Source: Skeletonema tropicum (Eukaryota > Bacillariophyta > Thalassiosirophyceae > Thalassiosirales > Thalassiosiraceae). From it: a stretch of DNA of 64,000 nt. Positions 20,739 through 31,140 of this stretch are shown here, in pieces. Position 1 is the stretch's first letter. Each line of letters opens with the position of its first letter. The stretch is taken from NCBI GenBank assembly GCA_037178625.1, contig CM074131.1, forward strand, positions 3,782,001-3,846,000, written 5' to 3'. The notes below the pieces were generated by a model. The model did not search any database. It was not told the DNA's origin and saw only the letters and a program-made list of their open reading frames with translations. The translations under genes and the position numbers were made by a program.

Positions 20739-22265
20739 TTAATAGGGGAAACCTCAAAGAGATTGCTTACCACCCAATGGGCGTGCCCACGTTAACAAGG
20801 TCAATACTTCTATATATTCCTTTGCTACACAGCTACATTGTTTCGTCAGGTTCCAGCTTGCAGTGGTACATACTTAATCTATGTCCCATGCTTGGCCATT
20901 AGGATATTAACGATACATTACTTGCCACCATCAGCCTGATTCTAAAAATCAACTTGCAAACTGAACTCAATTACACAGTACTTATTTCATTAACCAATTA
21001 ACAACACGGCTATCAGGAAACGCATATACCTACAACAACAACAACTCTACCATCCCCACGGTATTTTGACTTATCAGTACACACACACACATCTGTGTAA
21101 CATGCCCGGTATCTCCCTCATTGTTTGGGTTTGTCAAAGCCATAAATATTATTCTTCAACGATGATCCCATGTCTATGAAACTAAATCTTTTTTTCACAG
21201 CCCGAGAAAGTCGACGATTAATAGTAGTCCTTTTCATGTTCCTTGTATTTTTCAACAACATGCCGCCCCGCCTCATCTCAGTATACTTGATACCACGCTC
21301 TTGTGCCACATCTCGTGCCCACTTCGATAGTGCTGCAGCATCTTCCGCAAGCTTCAACCCTTTAGGGTCCTTGCGACGGTTGACGGGAAGGCGCCACTCA
21401 ATCACCACCTTCTTCAATTGTTTCTTACGTGAAATCATCTCCTTCTGCAGCACGGGCCACACAAAATGTTCAATTCCTCTCAAAGAAATTTCATGCCCAT
21501 CATTGTCATCATCGAGTGCATGTGTCAGGGCATCGCCGATAAAGTTATTACGATCCTCTTCCGCTTCAATCTCATCGGCGTCATTGCGGCTACTTCTCTG
21601 AATGCCGCGCTCCTTACGTAACACGTCGGCCTCATCGAAGCGAACCTGATTGAAGGCCTTTAATTCATCTTTACTGAACCAATACTCACTTTCAAATTCC
21701 CAGTCGAATTCGTAGCGGTGGACATCAAACATGGGTTTGATGTCGGTGAAGCGCACCTTCTTCTTCTTTTTGCGAGGCGATAGCATCTTTTTGGCGGCGG
21801 GCGAGGCGGTGCTCTTGGTGGAGGCACCGCTGTTCTTGCGGCTGAAAGCAAATAGTCCCATTGTGCCGAGGTACAGCTATTGATATTAAGTGAGCGTTCC
21901 TGTAGAGAGATCGGTTCAACGTATGCAGGTAGAGGTATATATGTTACAGAAATTATTAAGTACGTAAGTTGCGTTGGGAGAATCATTACATATATTTTTT
22001 GAAACCTTCGTGTGAAAGTATCTTGCGCTTGATCTTTTATCTCTTGTAAGTATGTAGTGGTATTGAGGAGAAAAGCAAGACTCATTCTACCAAGGTTCTA
22101 TCGTCAGCAGTACTAATAGTCCGTCTCCACTCTTAACATTCATAACCGGTGCGGTGGCGCGAAGCTATCTTTTTGAGGAGAAAGAACCCCTCGCGAATCT
22201 TGTTTGCACGCTGTCATGCGTTGAGTCGGAAAGCAAGAGCTTTTTGGCCAGCCTGTCATCGGCAC
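20739..22265 (+). repeat. segmental duplication containing a family gene (copy A)
   Basis: The run from ATTAATAGGGGAAACCTC at 20739 through the family gene and its 5' flank is repeated at 54449-54672 plus 56560-57598 and onward. The second copy is interrupted by the transposon at 54673. Copy A therefore shows the empty site GAACTCAATTACAC at about 20965. Confidence 0.85.
21118..21861 (-). CDS. member 2 of the 247-aa uncharacterised paralog family
   Basis: Complete single-exon copy beginning MGLFAFSRKNSGAST. It differs from member 1 mainly in the N-terminal low-complexity part, in an inserted MFDVHR before YEFDWE, and near the end (RLSRAVKKRFSFIDMGSSLK). It keeps YWFSKDELKAFNQVRFDEAD, EISLRGIEHFVWPVLQKEM and the VVIEWRLPVNRRKDPKGL block. 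It is closer to member 3 (56693) than to member 1, in line with the shared flanking duplication. Confidence 0.85.
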   Translation of the reverse strand: MGLFAFSRKNSGASTKSTASPAAKKMLSPRKKKKKVRFTDIKPMFDVHRYEFDWEFESEYWFSKDELKAFNQVRFDEADVLRKERGIQRSSRNDADEIEAEEDRNNFIGDALTHALDDDNDGHEISLRGIEHFVWPVLQKEMISRKKQLKKVVIEWRLPVNRRKDPKGLKLAEDAAALSKWARDVAQERGIKYTEMRRGGMLLKNTRNMKRTTINRRLSRAVKKRFSFIDMGSSLKNNIYGFDKPKQ

Positions 22266-22268
22266 TCT
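22077..22268 (+). repeat. copy of the upstream flank of the Tcp11-like gene, part 1
   Basis: About 190 bp (ACTCATTCTACCAAGGTTCT ... GGCACTCTATGTA) match 61463-61660 with few changes. The continuation of the match is displaced to 24305 by the insertion starting at 22269. Confidence 0.85.
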
Positions 22269-23674
22269 ATGTATGTATCTCCTTGTGTGACAAGTACGCT
22301 ATAGCGTACTAAAAGTAAAATTTTTCAAAGCTAAAGTTCTACTAAAAGAGATCACTTTCATAACTTTTAAGCATAACCATCGTGTTCAGCACACTCGATT
22401 TAGTCTTACAGCATACTTTAACTACTTTATTCCATAACAAACTTCAGAGATACGACCGTTGCAAACTGCACCATCCGATGACAGAAAAAACGGCTGCGTA
22501 CTATCTCCACCATACTTTGTACCATTATAACTTCATTACTAGACCACTCCAGAAGGCCACCAGTGGCTCCCCATGACGGCAATATCATGGAATCGCGAAC
22601 CGTTGTGGTGCGGGTGTCAGATTTGGCCGGTGTGTTGTGCATCGTCCCCATACATAATGTCGTTGTGATGATGCGTCTTTCATCAACATGTGATGATGGA
22701 TAAATTCAATAACTACTCGACAAATCAACCGATTCAAAGGAAACCAAAAGGTAGACTGCTTCATATGATGTTGCTGATGGGATTAATGTGGGTGGATCGG
22801 TCCAAATTGGTGAAGGGGTGGCCACATAAGATGCCATGGTTGTTGTGTCGACATGATTTTTTGATGATTTTTTTGAATTTTTTGCAATCCGTTACCCAAC
22901 AATTCACCACCATGACGATGATTTGACTGACACAGGAGGCGATTCCGACGACGATCTCATGCACAATGCTTACAACAACCCCGATGTACATGGTAATGTC
23001 CTTGGTATCGCCTATTTCCCCATCGGGCCTTCTCCTACACCGTATTTCAGTGGCAGTTGCGCCCGACATCTTCCAAGTTATTAATGTTGACGACGTATTT
23101 GATGGAGTAAATCACCAAACGGCAGACGAAAGAGAAGATGGAGCGTCATATAACAATAATTGGAAGGTGTGTGTGCGAGGTCCTAAGGTGTGGTGCTCTC
23201 CTTCAGATGAAATAAAGGAATATGTGTTGGCAGCGAGATATTGGATGAAAATTATGTCTGCATCTGCAATGGTGAATTGATGCGTAATGCCTCATTCTAC
23301 TACGCTCCACTCACCAAATATGTTAGGGCATAATGTTGGCAATAGCTTCCACTTGTTCCGATGATGTTATCAATGTTATCAGACCACTTCTATGTAATTC
23401 ATTGCCACCGGAGCACAAAAATATGGAAAAACACGCAGATCGGGTTACACACTGATTACATAGATGTACGTAGTGAGCAAAATACTAGGGCTATAAACAT
23501 AAATGGGGCATCAAACGAAAGCTAAAATCATTCCTAACAAGATTGCTATGGTGATTTATGCTATTACTGCAGCGGAAGTAGTGTTATTATTAGCACAAAG
23601 ATGGGTGATTTTTAGTACGCTATGGCGTACTAAAATGAAAAAAATCTGTCCTACAAGGAGATATGTATGTATGT
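22269..23674. mobile_element. inverted-repeat element with internal palindromes near both ends (decayed)
   Basis: The left end has ATGTATCTCCTTGTGTGACA and then the palindrome AGTACGCTATAGCGTACT (22293-22310). The right end has AGTACGCTATGGCGTACT (23614-23631) and then CTACAAGGAGATATGTATGT. The two ends are thus inverted copies of each other. The paralogous stretch at about 61660 lacks this DNA, supporting an insertion. The flanking bases are TATG/TATG-like, so a TA target is possible. The inside holds only broken frames, such as VDDVFDGVNHQTADERED at 23080-23150 in a 104-aa ORF. Confidence 0.55.
22920..23280 (+). pseudogene. decayed coding remnant inside the inverted-repeat element
   Basis: Two neighbouring frames look protein-like. 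One (about 22908-23090) reads DDDLTDTGGDSDDDLMHNAY and VHGNVLGIAYFPIGPSPTPY. The other (to 23280) reads FQVINVDDVFDGVNHQTADE and EIKEYVLAARYWMKIMS. They overlap with a frame change near 23075. No family was recognised. Probably the remains of an element-encoded protein. Confidence 0.3.
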
Positions 23675-23724
23675 GTACTTTTAAGTGGGTACTTCTCTAG
23701 CATGTATCTATATACTAAACCTGA

Positions 23725-23758
23725 CGCGCGTGTGCGTGCGTGCGTGCGTGTGTGTATA
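23725..23758. repeat. GTGC/GT microsatellite
   Basis: Run of GTGCGTGCGTGCGTGTGTGT following GACGCGC. Simple repeat. Confidence 0.75.
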
Positions 23759-23759
23759 T

Positions 23760-24304
23760 CATGTCCGTTTGTCCGTTAGTTAGTGAGGTAGCCAAAATTT
23801 GCTGGCCAAAATTAGCATATCCGCCATTTTGGCGAGGTGTTTCTTCTCAATCTACACAAACATATACGTAGGAATTATTACTTCAAAGTCTAAATTGGCG
23901 AGGCATGTGAAAGCCAGTCCCAGTGTCACATTTTGAAGTGTATGTAACACGAAGCGGATTGATTGAGTTTGGCATCGGCAGTGTCACATTCAGGGGGTTG
24001 AGTTTGGGAGTGTCACAAATAATTATTATCACAGTGCACAACCGTACTTTTAGAAGTACAATAGTGGATGCAGGTGCCCAGTAGAAGCGCTTTTCTTGCA
24101 GCGGCAACGAGTTCAGGGTAGGAGCAAGAATAGATTGGACGGTGGGTACAAGCAACACAAGCATTCATGAGAAGTGGCTTCTTGAGGTGCAGCTTCTTCT
24201 TTGGCAGCAGCGAGTGGTAAGCATGTTGCAAGGGAATACAAGAAGTGACTTGAGAATGTAACATTTTTTGTGCGTACTGACGCGGGACGCGCTAGCACGC
24301 GAAG
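23760..24304. other. inserted DNA of unknown nature
   Basis: This stretch is absent from the paralogous segment around 61670. It has no convincing gene. It is bounded on the right by GACGCGCTAGCACGCGAAGCGGCTAG, just before the homology to 61680 resumes. It may be a second small element next to 22269-23674. Confidence 0.35.
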
Positions 24305-24585
24305 CGGCTAGTCATGATAACATCGTTTCCAATTACCAATTCCCACTTCCTGATACCTATGTATTCGGTGGCGCTCACCTTTCACTCGCGATTTCATAAG
24401 GTTCCGATTTCCGATTCTTTCGCTAACGGTGCGCACTAAAATTAGAAACAACAATCATACGTTATTGCTAACCTTTACAAGCATTCTGTCTACGTTTTGA
24501 AGCCAGATTATTGATCCCAGCATTAATCAAAAGATCATCACAATCATACTCTTCGTTTTGTGCACTAAAATTTGCGGTGTACCTC
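24305..24585 (+). repeat. copy of the upstream flank of the Tcp11-like gene, part 2
   Basis: The sequence from CATGATAACATCGTTTCC to TGCACTAAAATTTGCGG matches 61680-62035 in patches, including GGTTCCGATTCTTTCGCTAACGG and TTTTGAAGCCAGATTATT. The Tcp11-like coding region itself is not present here. Confidence 0.75.
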
Positions 24586-24812
24586 TAGAGGGTGGGGGGC
24601 TCTGCGAGCATCTCGGTCTTCTCTCGTCTCGCCCAGCCCCCGGTGGTAGCGTACTTAGGGGTGGCTTGAGACTGTAGAGCTTCTACAGAAAACATTCCCC
24701 CTACATACGTTAAAGTACCATAATCGTACATACTAGTACCACAAAATTGTACGCAGCAGCTCAAGCTTCGTAAAGACACAACTTGTGTAAACGGTGATGA
24801 GCTATATTACTA

Positions 24813-25187
24813 TTATGTCTCTGCTTTAATGAGACGGTGGCTGAATTGAATTTCCTTGGTCACTTTTGATACATCTTCTCCATCTTTGAAGTACAGCGTA
24901 ACAACATCTTCTGCGATATCAGAGAAAGTCCCATCGTCAAGATAGGAACCATACATTCTGGCAACTGCATCCACAGTTACTCGTCTCCTCTTTTCAGGAC
25001 TGTGTTGCGCTTGGGTCCCAAGTCGACGTTTACTTCTGATAAGCAATCGAAGATGTCGATGTCTTGTCGTTCGCTCATTCTTTGTCTCGTTTGTGGTAGG
25101 AACGATATATTCAATTCCATAAGTATCACAATTCGCTTTGAGTGTTGCTTCTCTCCTTATGTCTGCAAGCGATACACCGTTGTCCAT
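24813..25187 (-). CDS. small hypothetical protein, 124 aa
   Basis: Complete ORF starting MDNGVSLADIRREATLKANC, with a basic middle (RSKRRLGTQAQHSPEKRRRVTV) and an acidic end (IAEDVVTLYFKDGEDVSKVT). No family recognised. The first 84 codons and the upstream DNA are duplicated immediately upstream (25335-25712), where the copy runs into unrelated sequence. A basic patch suggests nuclear location if expressed. Confidence 0.45.
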   Translation of the reverse strand: MDNGVSLADIRREATLKANCDTYGIEYIVPTTNETKNERTTRHRHLRLLIRSKRRLGTQAQHSPEKRRRVTVDAVARMYGSYLDDGTFSDIAEDVVTLYFKDGEDVSKVTKEIQFSHRLIKAET

Positions 25188-25979
25188 GTCATAAGCATTA
25201 TATATCTTTAATCCCTCTATTCACAACATGCTATTGCTTCTCTATTCCATCTCATTTCTCATCTATTCTTTTCGGACTGATGTCGCGCCAAATTTCAGGT
25301 GGTTTGATTTTGGGTTGGCCTTCCCACCAAATTGTCAGAGGGTTTGATTTTTGTCCACGACGGACGGACGGACAGGAATTTCAAGCGAAATGACCGGTAA
25401 GCTCTGCTTCGCTCGACTAACCCATTTAAACAAGCTCAAGCTTTGAACGAAGCTAAATTCGTCAAGATAGGAACCATACATTCTGGCAACTGCATCCACA
25501 GTTACTCGTCTCCTCTTTTCAGGACTGTGTTGCGCTTGGGTCCCAAGTCGACGTTTACTTCTGATAAGCAATCGAAGATGTCGATGTCTTGTCGTTCGCT
25601 CATTCTTTGTCTCGTTTGTGGTAGGAACGATATATTCAATTCCATAAGTATCACAATTCGCTTTGAGTGTTGCTTCTCTCCTTATGTCTGCAAGCGATAC
25701 ACCGTTGTCCATGTCATAAGCATTATATATCTTTAATCCCTCTATTCACAACATGCTATTGCTTCTCTATTCCATCTCATTTCTCATCTATTCTTTTCGG
25801 ACTGATGTCGCGCCAAATTTCAGGTGGTTTGATTTTGGGTTGGCCTTCCCACCAAATTGTCAGAGGGTTTGATTTTTGTCCACGACGGACGGACGGACAG
25901 GAATTTCAAGCGAAATGACCGGTAAGCTCTGCTTCGCTCGACTAACCCATTTAAACAAGCTCAAGCTTTGAACGAAGCT
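24936..25979. repeat. tandem duplication, period 525 bp
   Basis: 24936-25454 and 25461-25979 are near-identical direct copies joined at ACGAAGCT/AAATTC. Each contains the 5' part of the small ORF on the minus strand and its upstream region, ending in GACGGACGGACGGACAGG and a TTCGCTCG-rich tail. Confidence 0.9.
25335..25712 (-). pseudogene. truncated duplicate of the 124-aa ORF
   Basis: Shares the first 84 residues with the ORF at 24813-25187, then diverges after MYGSYLDE into the duplication junction. Its reading frame beyond the junction is accidental. Confidence 0.6.
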
Positions 25980-25985
25980 TGGACA

Positions 25986-26468
25986 CCGTCAAATGCACCC
26001 ATCCCATTTGACACCCCTCTACACTATGTATCATCACTTCTTTAACCTAACCAACCTTCTAAATGTTTCTGCAGATGCGAGACCTGTAGTGTGGGTTATG
26101 TAGCATATATAGATCAAAACATCCAGAGGAAGAACTGACGCGCGTTTTAAAAAAAAATAACGGAGCTAAAACTCCCACGAGAAAAAAGGTTAAGCGTCGC
26201 ACAAAATAGGTGCTCGCAAATTCATATCAAATGAACAGTGTAGAGTGTAAACTTAACATACTTCCTTCGTCGCGCGATAAATCGGCAAGTAAAAAAATCC
26301 GGGAAAGCTAGGCGCACTGTATTCCACACGTAATAGCTAATAAAATAAAAATTTATCGATAAAATAGTTTTTGACCTCTAGTGTGATTCATTCAAATTTC
26401 AAACCTCTTCGATCTGCACTTGAATGCACTGACAATGACAACAAACCGTTACTACTACAGCCGGAATC
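25986..26468. other. intergenic, no gene seen
   Basis: AT-rich DNA 5' of the mariner-type relic, including a run of A at about 26150. No inverted partner to the 3' side was found, so the element's ends remain unknown. Confidence 0.4.
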
Positions 26469-28000
26469 ATGGAGGTACCATCCGTAGTGACTGTCGGCGC
26501 ACTGCTTACAATTGACGGGGAGAGGAGATATGATGGGGGATCAGGCTATGTCTCCTGTGTCCATGCTGATGGAACATTTGATATCAATCTGACCGTTGGT
26601 GGCCACCTTGAAAAGAACGTTCATCCTCGGCGTATCCAAAGTAGTAATCCTCTTGTCACCTCTGCACGTCGTCGGAGAATTAATGATGCTGCTGCAACAG
26701 GACCATCTCTACTGTCACACAACTACGTTAGGCCTCCTCAGGGGGAGCGCCTATCTCAAAATACAGTTGCGGCTGTTGTAACTGCCGTTGCCGTCAACGA
26801 TAACAACTTTTCATTATTGACCACTTATCAAGTCCTTGAACAATGTCCTCATTGGCACCCAAAATATAGCAACAAACCGCACCCAATTATTTCTATGCTG
26901 GAGTGGGGAATTAAGGAGCAACCACGCGACAATAATGACATGAGGAGCGGTGGCACAGTGCACAAGATCTTGATGACTCGAGCGGCGGGATGGTAAAAGC
27001 ACAGAAGGACTCGTACAAGCGTGTGTACAATGAGGATGGGACGTACAATTATCCACGTATTGCAGAGAATATGCTTCGCAAGAAAGGAGAGTACTACTTT
27101 GAAAACTGGGAGATCTGTGGAAGTCGGAGCGAGAAGGGTGGAGAGAAGAAGTTTAATTTGGCGAAATGGGTACAGGATGAATACACGCCGGCGTTGCATG
27201 CGCTTGCTCAGCAGATGGAAGAGGAGACCGGAAAAAAGAATCGTGATCAGAGATGGATGGGATAATGCAACACCGCACGTGGAGATCGGACTTCGGACGG
27301 AAATCAAAGAGAGAAATGATGAGAGGGGGTGGCTATGGAAAGTGCAGCCGCCGAACAGTCCTCTTACGATGCGTGTGATGCTGGCCTCTTCTCCGCTCTT
27401 GCGAAGGTTGTCACTGCTATGCAAGGACTCAACAACCGCGCCCTTTACTTGTCAACTGAAAAGCTATGGGAACTACTCCAGAAAGGTTGGGATCAGTATC
27501 CAGTGGAGAAGATCGCTCGGTTGTTCATCCATCAGACGCAAATAGCGGCAGCTATCCTTGAGTGCAATGGAGGAGACGACTTTGTTAAGGGGAGGAACGG
27601 ATTGAGCTTTGGTGTCAGGAAGATAACCCAGCCACTGATGGAAGGCGATGAAGATTACACACCCAATCTGGCAACAATGGAAACTCCAACGCGGAAGGTG
27701 GTCGGTGTCAAGGTGTGGACTGTAGACAAAATGAAGAAGCTGAAGTACACTCTTCCAAACGTTGACGATTACGACATCAGTGAATATCTTGACTTTGATG
27801 AGCTACAAATCATTGCAGGCGACTTTGATGACACAGACTACGACAACTTCACCGAGGAGCAGAAGGAGAGGTACAACCAATTTGGTAAGGCTTTTGAAGA
27901 CATCATGAGTGCAATTTACACTTCTCAGATCTCGGGAATTCATCTTTTTTTCATTCGTTTGAAGGCCTCGTTTAAAACTCATTTAAAGCTAGAGCGTTAG
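26469..28000 (+). pseudogene. broken Tc1/mariner-type transposase
   Basis: Four frame segments in order make up one protein. 26469-26996 has an N-terminal Tudor/KOW-like stretch (ERRYDGGSGYVSCVHADGTF) and then spacer. 26990-27262 reads YFENWEICGSRSEKGGEKK and LAKWVQDEYTPALHALAQQM. 27258-27360 reads VIRDGWDNATPHVEIGLR and VQPPNSPLT. 27358-28000 reads CDAGLFSALAKVVTAMQGLN and YPVEKIARLFIHQTQIAAAI. DNATPH and PPNSPLT..CDAGLF are the second and third catalytic blocks of mariner-type transposases. The first block (DEKW type) is missing, so an internal piece has been lost, and at least two more frameshifts lie near 27240 and 27360. Inactive. Confidence 0.7.
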
Positions 28001-28067
28001 TTAGCGAGACGAGGCCAACGTGTAGTGAGTCGAACGAGGTGCTCGGCACATGAATCGCACCGGAATC

Positions 28068-28182
28068 TCATTCTACATCCTCTTGCGAGTACGACATGTA
28101 TTCGTCCGCTGTTGTGGCTATCATACTTTTCGAGATATGGTCATTTCAAATTTTTTATTCGGCTGTTGGCTGCCGACGGATG
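28068..28182 (+). repeat. left inverted repeat of the two-gene element
   Basis: Inverted match to 30929-31044. Lies 20 bp downstream of the stop codon of the 527-aa gene. Confidence 0.85.
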
Positions 28183-28202
28183 TTTGATGTGCATGTATGC
28201 TA

Positions 28203-29786
28203 TTAGTCATTATTACTATCCCTGCGTGCGAGGTAGTTGATGACCTCTGCTTGCATTTCATCAGATTGTGGTTGAACCGTGTTGATTTTTGTCCACGTTG
28301 TACCTCCAGCTCTTACCTTATCATTGCGAGCAAGTATCGCAGCCTCGTCCTTTCTTGGTTCATCCTTCATCTGGGCAAGTGCCATTGTCATCAGAGGTTC
28401 TTCATTCAATTTCAGCTCTTTGCCATCAAGTTTGATTCTACGATGAGCAATCTCTTTTCGCACAATGTCTTCGTTATTTCGGATCGCGGCAAAGTGACTG
28501 AGTAGTATGCCTCCTCCCACAGCGACAGGAACTTCAATCTTTCCGCTGCGTTGAGCCTTGGTGGTGTTCCTCTGCTTTTCAGTGGCAGCCTCAAATTTAT
28601 CTACATTCTTCTCCCTTTCGGCAGCGCTTGTTTTCTTGTTGGGATTACGGTAATGGTCAACGATCTCATTGAGCATCTCGGTCCCGACTTCCGCCACTGC
28701 TACCTCGGCTTCTTCAAAGAGTCCCTGAACATGAGTGAAGTGGCCAGTATTGCGTTCCGCACCATTCACTCGTTTGACTTTCAGCTTTTCTTTCATAGTT
28801 GGCTTTTCTTCTCTCTTCTTGTCGACAGACTCGCGATTGAAGGGTAGGTTGGAGATGGAGTTAACGACCACACGAGCAGTCCTTCGATTCTCTTTCACAT
28901 TCGTCCTTGACATGAAGTTGATATTTTGCACCATGCACTCTACCCATTGCTGGTTCAAAGCATGGGGAACAATTACTTCACAGATTTGACGGCGGACAGG
29001 TTCATAATCCCCTTCCTGCCAAGTTGATTTATCAAGGAAGTTTATCACACTCTCTGAGTGTAGGGATGCTAGAAGTGGATCGATGATTTTTGCAATGAAT
29101 GGATCTTTCAATATCTCGACCGGATTGGAATTCTGTGTCGCGTACATCATGACCTCGCCTATGCAGACTTCATGGCTTTCGCCGTATGTTTTATGGTTCT
29201 CCAGCTCAATTTCCTTCTGCGACCATTCAAATGTACCGGCTGCTAGCGCCCCATCACTACAAGCGTTGAGCCAACGGATGAATTCGCGAGCCAACTCAGG
29301 ATCTCCACCGATGATATAGACCAGTATCATTTGAGATGTCCAATGCGTATAAATATGCTTGATAGAGCTATTCTTGTAATCCTTGAAGAAAAGATCCACC
29401 GCCTTTGTCATGAACTCCAATCCCCCCTTCTTGACATCACCTAGACTCGGTAATCCATCTAGCGAGGCTATGTAATCACTGAATTCCGGCAATTCTTTCC
29501 ATTTATCACCAGCCATCATTTCATCCAGCTCCTTCTTCATCAAGTAAGATTGCTGCACGAAAAGCCGTGCCTTGTGACCATGACTTTTCGAGCCAAACAG
29601 TGGGTCAGGTTGCATCGCAGAATCAAACCCCAGGGAGTAAAGTAATATTTCGAAAATCCAACAAGGAAGCATGTTGATCTGTTTCTTCACTCTCCATCTC
29701 GCGTACTTCCTCATTGTGGACTTCTTCGACTCGTCGATCCTGCACGCAATATCTAGACAATGTTTTGTACATCGCTGAGCCGACAT
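28203..29786 (-). CDS. 527-aa element-borne protein, unknown family
   Basis: Uninterrupted ORF. The middle part is helical and hydrophobic-rich (YTHWTSQMILVYIIGGDPEL, AREFIRWLNACSDGALAAGT). It is followed by RQICEVIVPHALNQQWVECM and NINFMSRTNVKENRRTARVV, then a long charged region (KKREEKPTMKEKLKVKRV) and a C-terminal helical segment. The block with VPHALNQQWVE and NVKENRRTA has the feel of the conserved core of some plant/algal transposon proteins, but no catalytic triad can be assigned. The N terminus is uncertain because another frame (29829-29623, MTFLIGSMCGTMTIDVG) also opens there. It carries no stop and no frameshift, in contrast to most neighbours. Confidence 0.65.
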   Translation of the reverse strand: MSAQRCTKHCLDIACRIDESKKSTMRKYARWRVKKQINMLPCWIFEILLYSLGFDSAMQPDPLFGSKSHGHKARLFVQQSYLMKKELDEMMAGDKWKELPEFSDYIASLDGLPSLGDVKKGGLEFMTKAVDLFFKDYKNSSIKHIYTHWTSQMILVYIIGGDPELAREFIRWLNACSDGALAAGTFEWSQKEIELENHKTYGESHEVCIGEVMMYATQNSNPVEILKDPFIAKIIDPLLASLHSESVINFLDKSTWQEGDYEPVRRQICEVIVPHALNQQWVECMVQNINFMSRTNVKENRRTARVVVNSISNLPFNRESVDKKREEKPTMKEKLKVKRVNGAERNTGHFTHVQGLFEEAEVAVAEVGTEMLNEIVDHYRNPNKKTSAAEREKNVDKFEAATEKQRNTTKAQRSGKIEVPVAVGGGILLSHFAAIRNNEDIVRKEIAHRRIKLDGKELKLNEEPLMTMALAQMKDEPRKDEAAILARNDKVRAGGTTWTKINTVQPQSDEMQAEVINYLARRDSNND

Positions 29787-29884
29787 CTATTGTCATTGTC
29801 CCGCACATGCTTCCAATCAAAAATGTCACCGTACATTCATTTGACTCTGGTGTAGCGGAGGGGATGTGCCACGGTAGGAATCAC

Positions 29885-30553
29885 TCAAGTGGCAGCGGTG
29901 GCAGCTGGTAGAGGAGTATTGGTCGATAATTCTGGCGTAGGTGCGGCAGGGCGATGAACTTCTGCTGGCTGTTCCTCCGATGCCTTCTCTTGCTCTTGTT
30001 CGACTGGAGCGGTATCTGAGGCTGAGGTTTTTGCATCCAATTTCTTTGGCGGTGGTTTCTCCAATGATGATGATGATGATGATGATGGACGCTTATTCGT
30101 TTTTCTAGCCTTGCCTTTCTTCTTGCGATTCTTGTCTAAATGCTTCTGGAATGCAGCTTTCACTTCGCCGTCATTGAATGCGATGTTCGTGAGCTTCCTA
30201 CGGACATCGGGGTGAACTACTTGTGCTTCGTCGACTGAATTAAACCAACCAATTGCGGAGAAATATTGTCCATCCGGGAGCCTGTGCGCCTTATACACGA
30301 AAAGAATACCATCTCCACTGTATTCAATACCCATGTCCTTCAATTTCATTGGGTACTTGGTCTCTCCGCCCGACGCAAAGGCCTTTGACACTGTATCGGC
30401 ATCGATATCGACGAAACCACATACATCCCGAAGAATAATAGCAAGAGCTTTGTCGGTGAAGAGTTGATGGCGCAAAGTAGGATTATTCTTGAATAAATAG
30501 GCAACTGCTTTCCGAGTTGCTTTTTGCAACGCCCCTGAGGACAGCGATGACAT
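29885..30553 (-). CDS. 222-aa element-borne protein with Ser/Pro-rich tail
   Basis: It starts MSSLSSGALQKATRKAVAYL. A compact N-terminal domain of about 150 residues includes FTDKALAIILRDVCGFVDID and IEYSGDGILFVYKAHRLPDG. A Lys-rich linker (KNRKKKGKARKTNKRP), eight serines coded by a GAT/TCA-type repeat near 30066-30090, and an Ala/Pro/Glu tail follow. It is upstream of, and in the same direction as, the 527-aa gene, 98 bp apart. No known family. A DNA- or partner-binding accessory protein is possible. Confidence 0.6.
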   Translation of the reverse strand: MSSLSSGALQKATRKAVAYLFKNNPTLRHQLFTDKALAIILRDVCGFVDIDADTVSKAFASGGETKYPMKLKDMGIEYSGDGILFVYKAHRLPDGQYFSAIGWFNSVDEAQVVHPDVRRKLTNIAFNDGEVKAAFQKHLDKNRKKKGKARKTNKRPSSSSSSSLEKPPPKKLDAKTSASDTAPVEQEQEKASEEQPAEVHRPAAPTPELSTNTPLPAATAAT

Positions 30554-30928
30554 CTCCTAAGTAGGATGCATTGAAGTGATGGTTTCTTTGCAAAATCATT
30601 TTTAAATCGAACACGAAGTATACATACTCGAGCATCTGTTAGCAATGGCATTGCCAAACAACCTGAACCATTACCAACACCGCCCAAAATGCATAACACC
30701 GCAAGAATACCATTCATACTGCCTCAATGATGTCACTATCGGTTCAAAGCCTCCGTAAATACACATCCGATAGAAGGCACAAGGACACATACTTGTATGA
30801 CTTTTTATGTGCCATGAAGCTTCTGGAGTCTAAGTATCGGATAGATAGTAGAGCGAGTGTGGATGCTGCAAATGATGATGTGTCGACCTAGATGGGCACA
30901 TACAAGCCATATAAGATAGAGGCCCCAT

Positions 30929-31044
30929 CGACATCCGTCGGCAGCCAACAGCCGAATAAAAAATTTGAAATGGCCATATCTCGAAAAGTATGATAGCCAC
31001 AACAGCGGACGAATACATGGCATACTCGCAAGAGGACGTAGAGT
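30929..31044 (-). repeat. right inverted repeat of the two-gene element
   Basis: Inverted match to 28068-28182, located 5' of the 222-aa gene where a promoter would be. Confidence 0.85.
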
Positions 31045-31140
31045 TAGATTCCATTGTCGTCGATGTCGTAACATGATGGTTTGCATCTTCGAATATCACA
31101 CTATTGGCCACGTTCAATAAGTGATTTATGTATGTATCTT

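Larger units (their letters stand above)
28040..31080 (-). mobile_element. unclassified two-gene inverted-repeat element
   Basis: Bases 28068-28182 and 30929-31044 are inverted copies (about 115 bp, roughly 95 percent identical by eye; core TTCGTCCGCTGTTGTGGCTA). Weaker similarity extends outward to about 28040 and 31080. Between them two minus-strand genes fill the space: a 222-aa and a 527-aa protein, 98 bp apart. This layout is that of a DNA transposon, but neither protein shows a transposase motif I know. Target duplications could not be identified. Confidence 0.65.
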
